Shown: in pieces, positions 36,020 to 43,893 of the stretch
How positions within the stretch are numbered: the first letter of the stretch is position 1
How the letters are laid out: every line of letters starts with the position of its first letter
Assembly: GCA_020073345.1 (NCBI GenBank)
Contig: JAIQFI010000018.1
Coordinates: 1 to 64,000 of the forward strand
DNA: 64,000 nucleotides
Direction: 5' to 3'
Source: Terriglobia bacterium
GTDB lineage: Bacteria; Acidobacteriota; Terriglobia; Bryobacterales; Bryobacteraceae
Translations under genes and position numbers: made by a program
Notes under the pieces: generated by a model
The model's input: the letters and a program-made list of their open reading frames with translations, nothing else
Databases searched by the model: none
Told to the model about the DNA's origin: nothing

Positions 36020-36244
36020 ATGAAACGCCGAACAATTCAAGTTCGCATTTTTCGCGGCGACAAAAAATACGTGGCCGAATGCATGGACCTGCCGGTGGTC
36101 ACGCAAGGAGACACACTTGACGAGGTTACGGCCAATATCCGCGAAGCCATCGGTCTCCATCTGGAAGATGAGGATTTGGCCGAGCTGGGTATCGCACCGG
36201 ATCCGACCATTGTGGCAACCGTGGAGCTTGACGCAGTCGCCTGA
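36020..36244 (+). CDS. hicB: HicB-type antitoxin
   Basis: 74-residue single-domain HicB antitoxin. Starts at ATG 36020 (MKRRTIQVRIFRGDKK) with GGGAGAGG upstream; a longer start at 35990 lacks support. The partial RNase H-like fold has the pattern YVAECMDLPVVTQGDTLDEVTANIREAIGLHL. A separate DNA-binding helix is not obvious, as in short HicB proteins. TACAGT about 15 bases upstream is a possible -10. The pair is in the hicB-hicA order, common outside Enterobacteria. It neutralises HicA by blocking its active site. Confidence 0.85.
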   Translation: MKRRTIQVRIFRGDKKYVAECMDLPVVTQGDTLDEVTANIREAIGLHLEDEDLAELGIAPDPTIVATVELDAVA

Positions 36245-36252
36245 TACCAAAG

Positions 36253-36489
36253 TTGAAGTCGCTGTCGGGCGACGAGTTACTGCGCATCTTCGCCCGGTTT
36301 GGATTCACTAAGTTTTCGCAACGGGGAAGCCACATCAAGCTGCGCCGTCAAATCCCGGGCGGAGGTCGTCAGACTTTGACAATCCCCCTGCACCGCGAGG
36401 TTGACAAAGGCACGCTACATGCGATCCTCCGCCAGGCGCAACGCTACCTGGCCGAAGAGGAGCTCGCACCCGACTTTTTCGTGGAATGA
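36253..36489 (+). CDS. hicA: HicA-type toxin (mRNA interferase), start codon uncertain
   Basis: About 78 residues with a double-stranded RNA-binding-like fold: LSGDELLRIFARFGF, then FSQRGSHIKLRR with the catalytic His in the G-S-H motif (His27 from the TTG), and TLTIPLHREVDKGTLHAILRQA. The TTG at 36253 is the first usual start. However, 9 bases upstream the frame reads ATA-CCA-AAG-TTG, giving x-P-K-L-K, which matches the canonical MPKLK start of HicA, and the ATA overlaps the hicB stop by one base exactly where an ATG would make the usual coupling. The ATG may have mutated to ATA, cutting toxin translation. Confidence 0.82.
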   Translation: MKSLSGDELLRIFARFGFTKFSQRGSHIKLRRQIPGGGRQTLTIPLHREVDKGTLHAILRQAQRYLAEEELAPDFFVE

Positions 36490-36522
36490 TTTTCACGGAA
36501 TGATCCCCTCCGGGACGGACAG

Positions 36523-37857
36523 CTACAGAACCCTCACCACCTGTGGCTCCGAGCTCACACCCGCGTACTGGACCCGAAAATCATGCGAGCCTTTCGCCAC
36601 ATCGGGCGGGACCTTCGCGTTGATCTGGCAATACCCGCCGGTTTCGGTCGGCCCGATCCAGATAATCTGAAGCGGAATCTCGCCCAACAGCACACGCATG
36701 TCGAGCGCACTGCGATTCTCCGGTAACCCGCTCACCCAGAAGCTCACGAACCCCCCGCCGGCCATGCTGATTTGGTCCCGGTCCCACGACATTCCGTCGC
36801 TCAAATCCTTCACGACAAGCTGGCCCGGCCGTTCGGCGGGAACGTCGACTGCAATCCGGATTTCGTTGCTGAATCCGGTCTCCGCAAACCGAAGCCGCAC
36901 GGCATGCCATCCCGGATCGAGCCCCGGAGGCAAGCGGAAGGTAGCGGTGCAGTTTCGATCATCATGCCGTTGGAGGTAAACGGTACGCGTGCCGAAGGCG
37001 CCAACTTCCAATCTCAGATCCTCCCGGCGAATCTCCAGATTGGGAGGCGCCTGAAAGACGCATTGGAGGTATTCCTCCGATTTCCTGCTCGAGAAACTGT
37101 TGCCGGGCGTTCTACTGTTGGATACGAAGAGCAACTGGGGCGGCACGCTCGCGGGCTTCGCCGGAGGCGGTTCCCACTTGCGGTAGCACGCCGCTCCGGC
37201 GTAGTTGCCTCCCGCGAACATCAGTTCCACGCGGCAGAAAGCCGCCGCGCGGCACATCGCCAGCAGGCAGGCGACGGTGAGACCGCTCCAATTGTCGTAC
37301 TGATTTCCCAGCTCAAACGTTTCATAGAACTCCAAGGTCGGAATCGCGTTCTGATGTTCCTTCCAGGTCTCGGCATCAATGACAAACGATTCCACGATGG
37401 CCACATCCGCGGTCAGACCGCAAACGATTTCCAGCGCCAGTAGCGGGTGCCGAAGGTGATACAGCACCCCCAGGAAGAACACCACATCGAACTTGCCGAA
37501 ACCGGCCGCTGGCAGTTCGTAAAAATCGAGCACACGATAATCGACCTTGGATCCCAGCCGCCGGTGGACTTGCAGGAACGTCGGAATCTCCACGCAATCA
37601 ATCGCCGTTACAGCGGCGCCGTGGCGCTCCGCCTCAAAGCTGAACCATCCGTCCCACGCGCCGATGTCGAGCACGCGCTTGCCGGACAAATTATCGGAAA
37701 TGGGATAACGAGAGTAGCGTTCTTTCTGCGCGGCGAGCGACATGTATCCGTCGATGACGGTGCCGTCCGGGAATTCGAAGCTGTGATACCAGCCTTTGGC
37801 GAGCAGGTCTTCGCTGAAATCCAGCCCCCGTGCGGACTCGCGAGTCGTATTCTTCAT
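36523..37857 (-). CDS. SAM-dependent methyltransferase fused to Ig-like Solibacter C-terminal domain
   Basis: 444 residues from ATG 37857. Residues 1-250 form a class I methyltransferase of the DUF1698/CmoB-like group: YHSFEFPDGTVIDGYM, the SAM loop VLDIGAWDGWFSFEAERHGA, ID at motif II, and VVFFLGVLYHLRHPLLALE. There is no signal peptide. From about 265 to 444 are two beta-sandwich segments, the last (NRSALDMRVLLGEIPLQI, then CQINAKVPPDVAKGS) closely like the TIGR03437-type domain seen in secreted Solibacter proteins. A cytosolic-type catalytic domain joined to such a tail is unusual. ATGA overlap with the four-span membrane protein gene upstream. The substrate is unknown; a lipid or glycan is a guess. 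Confidence 0.78.
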   Translation of the reverse strand: MKNTTRESARGLDFSEDLLAKGWYHSFEFPDGTVIDGYMSLAAQKERYSRYPISDNLSGKRVLDIGAWDGWFSFEAERHGAAVTAIDCVEIPTFLQVHRRLGSKVDYRVLDFYELPAAGFGKFDVVFFLGVLYHLRHPLLALEIVCGLTADVAIVESFVIDAETWKEHQNAIPTLEFYETFELGNQYDNWSGLTVACLLAMCRAAAFCRVELMFAGGNYAGAACYRKWEPPPAKPASVPPQLLFVSNSRTPGNSFSSRKSEEYLQCVFQAPPNLEIRREDLRLEVGAFGTRTVYLQRHDDRNCTATFRLPPGLDPGWHAVRLRFAETGFSNEIRIAVDVPAERPGQLVVKDLSDGMSWDRDQISMAGGGFVSFWVSGLPENRSALDMRVLLGEIPLQIIWIGPTETGGYCQINAKVPPDVAKGSHDFRVQYAGVSSEPQVVRVL

Positions 37858-38324
37858 CACTTGCGGAACCGGCTCAGCTTGCGAACATAAACCAGCGTAG
37901 GCGCGAGCATCGCGATCAGGAACACCGCCAGAAAACCGCGTCCCGCGGTCCTCATCCGGCCCAAAGGCGTGTTGACGATGATCCACAACAACCCGGCCAG
38001 CAGGACCATCAAAACCGTCTTGAGCACGATGGTCATCCGCAGCAGGAGTTGCTTGACTTCGGGACGATCGCGGTCGATTTCGAAGGGCACGCTGATCAGC
38101 TGCTGGTAACGCGATGCGAAGATCAAGAGCAGGTAGACGCCGGCATTGAGCAGGCACATGACGACATAACTCTCGCCACTGCCTCTGCGGGCGAATCCGG
38201 GCAATCGCTGCCAATGCCCAAACACCATCGCGAACGTGGCGATCAACGCCGCGAGCGCGACCGCTTCGAGCAACCAGTCTTGTATAGACCGCCGGGGCTG
38301 CATAGCTTCTGAAACTTCTAGCAT
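37857..38324 (-). CDS. Four-span membrane protein, hypothetical
   Basis: 155 residues from ATG 38324, or 148 from ATG 38303. Four hydrophobic spans (about 20-40, 55-75, 95-120, 128-148) separated by short basic loops (FASRYQQ, then DRDRPEVKQL). Resembles SdpI/DUF1648-like small membrane proteins in span layout, but the signature is not clear enough to name it. Its stop overlaps the start of the methyltransferase gene, so the two are coupled. The gap to the prfB start is only 20 bases. Confidence 0.6.
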   Translation of the reverse strand: MLEVSEAMQPRRSIQDWLLEAVALAALIATFAMVFGHWQRLPGFARRGSGESYVVMCLLNAGVYLLLIFASRYQQLISVPFEIDRDRPEVKQLLLRMTIVLKTVLMVLLAGLLWIIVNTPLGRMRTAGRGFLAVFLIAMLAPTLVYVRKLSRFRK

Positions 38325-38328
38325 ACGG

Positions 38329-38334
38329 TACACT
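38329..38334 (+). promoter_or_regulatory. -10-like box TACACT before prfB
   Basis: TACACT lies 10 bases before the prfB ATG at 38345, in a 20-base divergent gap; the transcript leader would be about 1-4 bases. Confidence 0.35.
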
Positions 38335-38344
38335 CGTAATTGGA

Positions 38345-39476
38345 ATGACTCTGGACGAATTGCAACGCGAATACACCACGCTCCGCCAGCAAGCCGACGC
38401 TGTGCGGAGCTATCTTTGACGCCCCCACGCGAAAAAACCAATTAGCCAAGATCGAAGAGCTTACCAACGCTCCCGACTTCTGGTCGAACCCCGAGAAAAG
38501 CCAGAAGATCATGCAGGATCGCAAGCGCCTGGAAGAGCAAATCGCCCAGGACATGAAAATATCCGGCCTGACCTCCGACCTGGACACGCTGTTCGAGCTC
38601 GGGCGAGAAGGCGAAAACGTCTCCGCGGATCTCGAGCGCGAAATGAAGAGTTTTTCCGGGTACCTTGAGAAGCTCGAAACCCAAATGCTGCTTTCGGGCG
38701 ACAACGCCGCGAAAAGCGCCATCGTTACGATTCATCCCGGCGCAGGCGGCACCGAAAGCCAGGACTGGGCCGAGATGCTCATGCGCATGTATTACCGCTG
38801 GGCGGAGCGCAACCGGTTTGAGATCGTCGAAACGGATCGGCTGGAAGGTGAAGGTGCGGGCATCAAGTCTGCGACTTTCGAAGTCAATGGCGAAAATGCC
38901 TACGGGCTGCTGCAAAGCGAGGTGGGCGTGCATCGCCTGGTGCGTATTTCGCCGTTCGACTCAGCCGCGCGGCGGCACACTTCGTTCGCTTCGGTCTTCG
39001 TTTATCCGCAGATCGACGAGGAGATCAAGATCGACATTCGTCCGGAAGATCTGCGCGTCGATACGTTCCGCGCTTCGGGCGCGGGCGGCCAGCACGTCAA
39101 CCGTACCGACTCCGCCATCCGCATGACCCACTTGCCCACCAACATCGTGGTGCAGTGCCAGAACGAGCGCAGCCAGCACAAGAATCGCGCCAGCGCGATG
39201 AAGCAGCTTCGCGCCAAACTCTACGAGCACGAATTGGACAAAAAGCGCGCCGAAGACCGGAAGCTGGAGGATTCCAAGCTCGAGATCAACTTCGGGAGCC
39301 AGATCCGCAGTTATGTGCTCGCGCCCTACCGGATGATCAAGGATCATCGCACCAAGCTGGCTGTGGGCGATGTCGACCGCGTGCTGGACGGCGATCTGGA
39401 TGCGCTGATCCAGGCTTATCTCGTATGGCGAAAAACCGGCAAGACCGCCTCTGACAAAGATGAGCCTGTCGATTAA
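38345..39476 (+). CDS. prfB: Peptide chain release factor 2 with programmed +1 frameshift
   Basis: Class I release factor for UGA and UAA. The first 24 codons from ATG 38345 end in CTT then an in-frame TGA at 38417-38419; skipping one base (38417) continues as GAC with L-D-APTRKNQLAKIEEL and the rest of RF2. Joined length is 376 residues. SPF tripeptide (codon recognition) is in VRISPFDSAARRH and GGQ (catalytic) in GAGGQHVNRTDSAIRM. Low RF2 favours frameshifting at UGA, autoregulating synthesis. The stop is 16 bases past the tsaC start, so the two overlap. Confidence 0.95.
38414..38420 (+). promoter_or_regulatory. RF2 programmed +1 frameshift site (CTTTGAC)
   Basis: CTT-TGA-C is the conserved slip heptamer of bacterial prfB. 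A weak Shine-Dalgarno-like GGAG (38406-38409) lies a few bases upstream, shorter than the AGGGGG of enterobacteria. Confidence 0.9.
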
Positions 39477-40365
39477 GGAGGCGGCTGAAATCATCCGCAG
39501 CGGCGGGCTGGTCGCGTTTCCCACGGAAACGGTTTACGGGCTGGGCGCGAACGCGCTCGATCGAGCCGCGGTTCAGAAAATATTCGAGATGAAGGGACGC
39601 CCCGAGACCAGTCCGCTGATCGTCCACGTGGCGTCGGTGGAGATGGCTCGGCAAGTTGTCGCCGAATGGCCGCCTCTGGCCGAAGAGCTCGCCCGGCAAT
39701 GGTGGCCGGGACCGCTCACCATAGTGTTGCGTAAACAAGACAGTTGTCCTGTAAACGTGACAGCCGGACTGCCCACGGTGGGCGTCCGCATGCCGAATCA
39801 TCCGGTCGCACTGGCGCTGATCGAAGAGGCCGGCGTCCCGATTGCGGCACCTAGCGCGAACCGCTTCACCGGGCTCTCTCCTACGACTGCGGAGCACGTG
39901 CGTGCGGCCTTCGGCGATGCCGTGCCGGTGCTCGACGGCGGCCCGTGCACGGTGGGAATCGAATCGACCGTGGTGGCCATCGAGGGCGACAAGCTGAAGC
40001 TGCTTCGGCCTGGCATGATCTCTCTGGGGGAGATTGAGCGAGCGGCTGCACAAGGCGCGGAAGCGCCTCATCCGGCGCCCGGCATGCACGAAAAGCACTA
40101 CAGCCCGCGCACGCGGCTGATTTTGGTGCGCAGCGCTTCGGAGCTTCCCGATCGCACGGGAGCCTATGTCTGGCGCGTCGCACTCGGCCCCGCGGCTCGC
40201 AGCGTGCGCATGCCACTCGATGCGGCGCCTTACGCGGCACAGCTTTACCGCGTGCTGCACCAGCTCGACGCGGAGAACTGGCCGTGGATCGCAGTGGAGA
40301 TGCCGCCGGATGCGCCGGACTGGACGGCGATCCGCGACCGGCTCAGCAGAGCGGCAGGACGGTAG
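39460..40365 (+). CDS. tsaC: Threonylcarbamoyl-AMP synthase (Sua5/TsaC)
   Basis: Makes the threonylcarbamoyl-AMP used for the t6A37 modification of ANN-decoding tRNAs. 301 residues: the TsaC/YrdC domain (about 5-190) with SGGLVAFPTETVYGLGANAL, KGRPETSPLIVHV, PGPLTIVL and PSANRFTGLSPTT, followed by a Sua5 C-terminal domain introduced by the conserved HPAPGMHEKHYSP linker that covers the active site. Overlaps prfB by 17 bases and is probably translated from the same mRNA. Confidence 0.94.
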   Translation: MSLSIKEAAEIIRSGGLVAFPTETVYGLGANALDRAAVQKIFEMKGRPETSPLIVHVASVEMARQVVAEWPPLAEELARQWWPGPLTIVLRKQDSCPVNVTAGLPTVGVRMPNHPVALALIEEAGVPIAAPSANRFTGLSPTTAEHVRAAFGDAVPVLDGGPCTVGIESTVVAIEGDKLKLLRPGMISLGEIERAAAQGAEAPHPAPGMHEKHYSPRTRLILVRSASELPDRTGAYVWRVALGPAARSVRMPLDAAPYAAQLYRVLHQLDAENWPWIAVEMPPDAPDWTAIRDRLSRAAGR

Positions 40366-40368
40366 AAT
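40363..40368 (+). promoter_or_regulatory. -10-like box TAGAAT before the MBL hydrolase
   Basis: TAGAAT overlaps the tsaC stop and lies 8 bases before the GTG at 40377, so a leaderless or near-leaderless transcript is possible. Confidence 0.35.
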
Positions 40369-40376
40369 ACCCACAA

Positions 40377-41174
40377 GTGCAGAAACCCGTAAAGAGCGGC
40401 CGCGAACTGGTCGAAGAGATCGACCGCACGTTGTCCGTCACGCCCGCGCTGTGGTGGCTGGGCCACGCCGGCTTCGTGGTGCGCTTCGCCAATATCACGT
40501 TCTACGTCGACCCGTGCCTGTCGGATCCCCCTGGGCGTACAAGAAGAATGGCCGCGCCGCTCGCCGCAGGTGAAATCCGAAATGCCGACATGGTTTTCGC
40601 GACCCATGGGCACCCCGGGCATCTGGATGCGCCCTCGGTCGGCGCGATACTGGAAACTTGCAGAAGCGCCAAGCTGGTGCTGCCGAAGAGCGCGGCCGAT
40701 CCCGCACATGCCGCCGGAATTCCCTACAACCGCATGACCACCACGGATTCCGGACTGCGCATCGAGTACTTCAAGGACAACCTTTACGGTCGCGTGTACG
40801 CCGTGCCCTCGGCGCATCCGCAGCTCGAGTGGACGGCGGCGGGCGGATATCCGTACCTGGGCTACCTGATCCGCTTCGGACGCTGGACCATCTATCACGC
40901 GGGCGATTGCGTGATGTATCCGGAGCTGGCGGCGCACCTGCGGCCGTTCAATGTTAACGTCGCGCTGCTTCCCATCGGCCCCGGGAACCTAAGCGTGAGT
41001 GAAGCGGCGCAGCTTGCTTCCGATATAGGCGCTGCGTGGATCGTGCCCATGCACCACGCGACGTTCGAAGAAGATCGCGAGAGCGATTTTGTCACACACA
41101 TGCTCGGGCACAGACCGGCGCAGAGGTTCAAGGTGCTTAAGTGCGGCGAGAAGTGGACCGTACCGGAGGAGTGA
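40377..41174 (+). CDS. MBL-fold metal-dependent hydrolase (UlaG-like)
   Basis: 265 residues of the metallo-beta-lactamase fold, nearest to UlaG/YtkL-type lactonase and phosphodiesterase-like proteins. WWLGHAGFVVRF and FYVDPCLSD give the first strands; the metal motif is THGHPGHLD at 76-83, with Gly81 in place of the Asp of HxHxDH. A second ligand His is in IYHAGD and a third in MHHATF. So one of the usual metal ligands is lost. Start chosen as the GTG at 40377, after the tsaC stop. Convergent with the radical SAM gene after 2 bases. Substrate not assigned. Confidence 0.8.
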   Translation: MQKPVKSGRELVEEIDRTLSVTPALWWLGHAGFVVRFANITFYVDPCLSDPPGRTRRMAAPLAAGEIRNADMVFATHGHPGHLDAPSVGAILETCRSAKLVLPKSAADPAHAAGIPYNRMTTTDSGLRIEYFKDNLYGRVYAVPSAHPQLEWTAAGGYPYLGYLIRFGRWTIYHAGDCVMYPELAAHLRPFNVNVALLPIGPGNLSVSEAAQLASDIGAAWIVPMHHATFEEDRESDFVTHMLGHRPAQRFKVLKCGEKWTVPEE

Positions 41175-41185
41175 CCTTACACTCC
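41168..41185. terminator. Convergent hairpin, possible bidirectional terminator
   Basis: GGAGTG (41168-41173) pairs with CACTCC (41180-41185) across a six-base loop spanning both stop codons of the convergent genes; flanking bases extend the stem with mismatches. No long T-run. Confidence 0.35.
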
Positions 41186-42718
41186 GGCGGTGACGACGCT
41201 GCCTTGCGGCATTACTGACGTGTCGCATGCCGCTAGCCTTTTTCGGAAGCGCAAATGCCTGACCCGAGTCAGTTCGACCAGCGGTCTCCAGGCGCGATGC
41301 ACGAGATGGCGCTTAATCAACAAGTGCCAGAATCGATTGGAGCGCTTGTAGAGATAAGAACTGGCGAGATAGGGAGCGACGGCGTTCCAATCCGCCGGGC
41401 GGCGTTTCCAAATGGACATGTGCGAGAACAGCCGCTCATAGAGCCACCCGTAGCCCTGCTCCAGCTCCTCCGGCTCCATGTGTTTCGGCCGAAAGACGGC
41501 GTGGGCTGTATCGTACAAGCTCCAATCACGGTGAAGCAGCCTGCCCTCGGCCTCCATTTGACGGAATAACGGCGTCGCAGGATACGGAGTGAGGATATGA
41601 AACGTGGCGCACTCCAGCCTGTTCTCCTCCACCCACGTGGCGGTGCGTGCGAAAACGTCCTTTCGATCGTGATCGAAACCCAGCACGAACGACCCGTTGA
41701 CCTGGATCCCGTTATCGTGCAGAATTCGCACGCGTCGGGCGTAATCGGCGGTTTTGGGAGTCTTCTTGCGGGCGTCCGCCAGATTCTGGTCGGCCAGAGA
41801 CTCGAACCCCACAAACACGCCCGTGCATCCCGCCAGAGCCATGGCCCGAATCAAACTTGGATCGTCGGTGACGTCGATGGAGACCGCAGCGCTCCAAATC
41901 TTTTGGAGCGGCCGAAGAGCATCACAGAGCGCACGCAGGTATTCACGCCGCGAGCCCAAATTATTGTCGATGAACACGGCATACGGCTGGTCGTCCTCCA
42001 GAAACTCCGCGGCGATCTGAGCCGGGTCCTTCATCCGGTAGGGCATGCGCAAGCCTTCTGTGGCCAGATAGCAGAAACCGCAGCGATTGTGACACCCGCG
42101 CGTCGCAATCAGGCTGGTGGTGGTCAGAAAACTCACGCGGGGAAGAATCGCGCGGCGCGGAGCCGGGTCCTCCCGATAGTCGTTTTCGTAAGTTGCCGCG
42201 TAGCGGGCTTTGAGTTGACGCTTTTCAATGTCGGCTATAATTTGCGGCCACAACTGGACTCCATCGCCTAACGCCAGTGCATCGGCATGCGGAGCACACT
42301 CATCCGGGCAGGAGAGAACGTGGAGTCCGCCCAGGATCACCTTGCTGCCTCGACTGCGATACCAGTCCGCAATCTCAAAAGCACGGCGCGCGAAGGTGAG
42401 GTGGACAGTGATTCCGACGACTTCGGGCATCGGTTCATAAGGCGGGCGCCCGTCGAGAAGGTTTTCGTCCCAGTATTGAACCCGCCAGGATTCAGGCGTG
42501 GTCGCCGCGAAGCTGGTCAAGGCTAGAGTCGGCGTCAATACGTGCTTTCCGAAGCTCGCATGGGGATCTTTCGGATAAAACGGGTTGATCAGGAGTGCGT
42601 AGAGCGGCAGGATGGGCCCGGCCGGCGCGGTCGGATCCAGATATGGAGGGTGGAGCATTTCATGAGGAATCCAGCCGTGGCGCACCGGCCGTGCGAATGG
42701 CTCGGAGGCATGAATCAT
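41177..42718 (-). CDS. B12-binding-domain radical SAM protein
   Basis: 513 residues. N-terminal cobalamin-binding-like Rossmann domain (about 35-170, with PEVVGITVHLTFARRAFEIAD and KVILGGLHV but no obvious DxHxxG, so B12 binding may be lost), then the radical SAM barrel (about 195-420) with the cluster motif ATRGCHNRCGFCYL (Cys-x3-Cys-x2-Cys), FIDNNLGS and GFDHDRKDV. The rest is a C-terminal helical domain (about 425-510). Members include lipid, hopanoid and antibiotic methylases and MiaB-like proteins; the substrate is not assignable. Starts ATG 42718, 7 bases after a clear -10 box, so the mRNA is probably leaderless. Confidence 0.83.
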   Translation of the reverse strand: MIHASEPFARPVRHGWIPHEMLHPPYLDPTAPAGPILPLYALLINPFYPKDPHASFGKHVLTPTLALTSFAATTPESWRVQYWDENLLDGRPPYEPMPEVVGITVHLTFARRAFEIADWYRSRGSKVILGGLHVLSCPDECAPHADALALGDGVQLWPQIIADIEKRQLKARYAATYENDYREDPAPRRAILPRVSFLTTTSLIATRGCHNRCGFCYLATEGLRMPYRMKDPAQIAAEFLEDDQPYAVFIDNNLGSRREYLRALCDALRPLQKIWSAAVSIDVTDDPSLIRAMALAGCTGVFVGFESLADQNLADARKKTPKTADYARRVRILHDNGIQVNGSFVLGFDHDRKDVFARTATWVEENRLECATFHILTPYPATPLFRQMEAEGRLLHRDWSLYDTAHAVFRPKHMEPEELEQGYGWLYERLFSHMSIWKRRPADWNAVAPYLASSYLYKRSNRFWHLLIKRHLVHRAWRPLVELTRVRHLRFRKRLAACDTSVMPQGSVVTAGV

Positions 42719-42725
42719 GCCTCTT

Positions 42726-42754
42726 ACTCTATACTACAAAGTACTCTGTGTCAA
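42726..42754 (-). promoter_or_regulatory. Sigma-70-type promoter for the radical SAM gene
   Basis: On the minus strand TTGACA (42754-42749) is 17 bases from TAGAGT (42731-42726), near-consensus elements at the ideal spacing. The ATG begins 7 bases after the -10 box, so transcription should begin on or next to the start codon. The promoter overlaps the 3' end of the VOC gene. Confidence 0.75.
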
Positions 42755-43256
42755 GAAAAAGAGCGGAATCTGTTTTTACTGGCCGGCGGCCTGCATGGGC
42801 CTTCTTCATCTCCTCGGGCGTGACGTCCTTGATATGGCTGTGGATATACCAGGTGTGGCCGAAGGGATCGACGACCGTAGCCGCGCGATCGCCATAGAAT
42901 TCGTCCTTGATCGGGCGAGTGATCGTCCCGCCGGCGGAAACGAATTGCGCCACCGTGGCGTCGGTATTCTCCACATAAAGGAGCACGCTGATGGGGGAGC
43001 CGCCATAGCTCTTAGGCGATCGCACCCCGGATTCAGGATGCTCGTCGGCGAGATTGATGTAGGAGTCGCCGATTTTGATCTCCGCATGGCCAAGCTTTCC
43101 GTTGGGCATCGCCATACGCACCACCTCAACGGTGCCGAATGCTTTTTTGTAGAATTCGATCGCCTTGGCCGCGCCGTCGCAGATGAGATACGGCGTGACG
43201 CTGTGATATCCCTCGGGAATCGGTCGAACTTTACTTGTCCCAACATCGTCTGCCAT
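42729..43256 (-). CDS. VOC-family (glyoxalase/PhnB-like) protein
   Basis: 175 residues of the vicinal-oxygen-chelate superfamily, PhnB-like branch. PEGYHSVTPYLICDGAAKAIEFYKKAFG begins the first beta-alpha-beta-beta-beta module and SVLLYVENTDATVAQFVSAGG, FYGDRAATVVDPFGHTWYIHSHIKD the second. The PFGHTW motif carries a metal-ligand-like His. Function may be a bleomycin-resistance-like binding role, or none known. Same strand as the response regulator, starting 10 bases after its stop; probably an independent unit. VOC proteins of this branch are common near two-component genes, but no link is proven. Confidence 0.83.
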   Translation of the reverse strand: MADDVGTSKVRPIPEGYHSVTPYLICDGAAKAIEFYKKAFGTVEVVRMAMPNGKLGHAEIKIGDSYINLADEHPESGVRSPKSYGGSPISVLLYVENTDATVAQFVSAGGTITRPIKDEFYGDRAATVVDPFGHTWYIHSHIKDVTPEEMKKAHAGRRPVKTDSALFLDTEYFVV

Positions 43257-43266
43257 GATGATCCTC

Positions 43267-43893
43267 CTAGACCCGCAGGATACCGCGCTTTATGGCGGTG
43301 ACCACGGCTTCGGTGCGGTCTCCCACGCCGAGCTTTTCATGAATGCTCAACACGTGGGTTTTCACGGTGCCTTCGCTGATGAACAGCAGCGTCGCGATCT
43401 CCTTGTTGCTCTTGCCCTCCGCGATCCACTTCAGCACCTCGATTTCACGGGCCGATAACGGGCCGCCGGCCATGGCACGCTCGGCCAGCCGGGCCGCAGC
43501 GCGTTCGGAAACGTGGGTACCACCGGAGTGAATCTTGCGAATGGCCGCGAGCAGGTCGGCCGTGGAGCAGTCCTTGAGCAGGTATCCCTTCGCGCCGTTC
43601 TCCAGGGCGCGAAAAACGCTTTCGTCGTTGTCGTAAGTGGTGAGCACCAGAATCCGGGCGTCTGGAAACTCCCCGCGGATCGCGAGGATGGCTCCAGCGC
43701 CGTCGAGCTCCGGCATGGCCAGATCCATCAGCACCACATCCGGCTTCCGCTCGCGGAATTGCGTCACCGCTTCGCGCCCGTTCTGGGCGAGCCCGACCAC
43801 CGTCATATCGCGTTCGAACTTGAGCACCGCCGCGAGTCCGTCGCGGACCACGGCATGATCTTCGGCGATCAGTACACGGATGCGGTCAGGCAT
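43267..43893 (-). CDS. NarL/FixJ-family response regulator
   Basis: 208 residues from ATG 43893 (MPDRIRVLIAEDHAVVRDG); a TTG 15 bases upstream would lengthen it. Receiver domain (about 5-120) with the phospho-acceptor Asp57 in VVLMDLAMP and the acidic pocket Glu11-Asp12, then Lys in YLLKDC. LuxR-type helix-turn-helix (about 145-205) with LSAREIEVLKWIAEGKSNKEIATLLFISEGTVKTH. Overlaps the sensor kinase gene by 8 bases, clearly a pair. Confidence 0.93.
   Translation of the reverse strand: MPDRIRVLIAEDHAVVRDGLAAVLKFERDMTVVGLAQNGREAVTQFRERKPDVVLMDLAMPELDGAGAILAIRGEFPDARILVLTTYDNDESVFRALENGAKGYLLKDCSTADLLAAIRKIHSGGTHVSERAAARLAERAMAGGPLSAREIEVLKWIAEGKSNKEIATLLFISEGTVKTHVLSIHEKLGVGDRTEAVVTAIKRGILRV

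Noticed and set aside
39337-40374. A 345-codon open frame opposite tsaC
   Set aside because: Covers the full tsaC gene in reverse and shows no recognisable motif; a GC-rich shadow.
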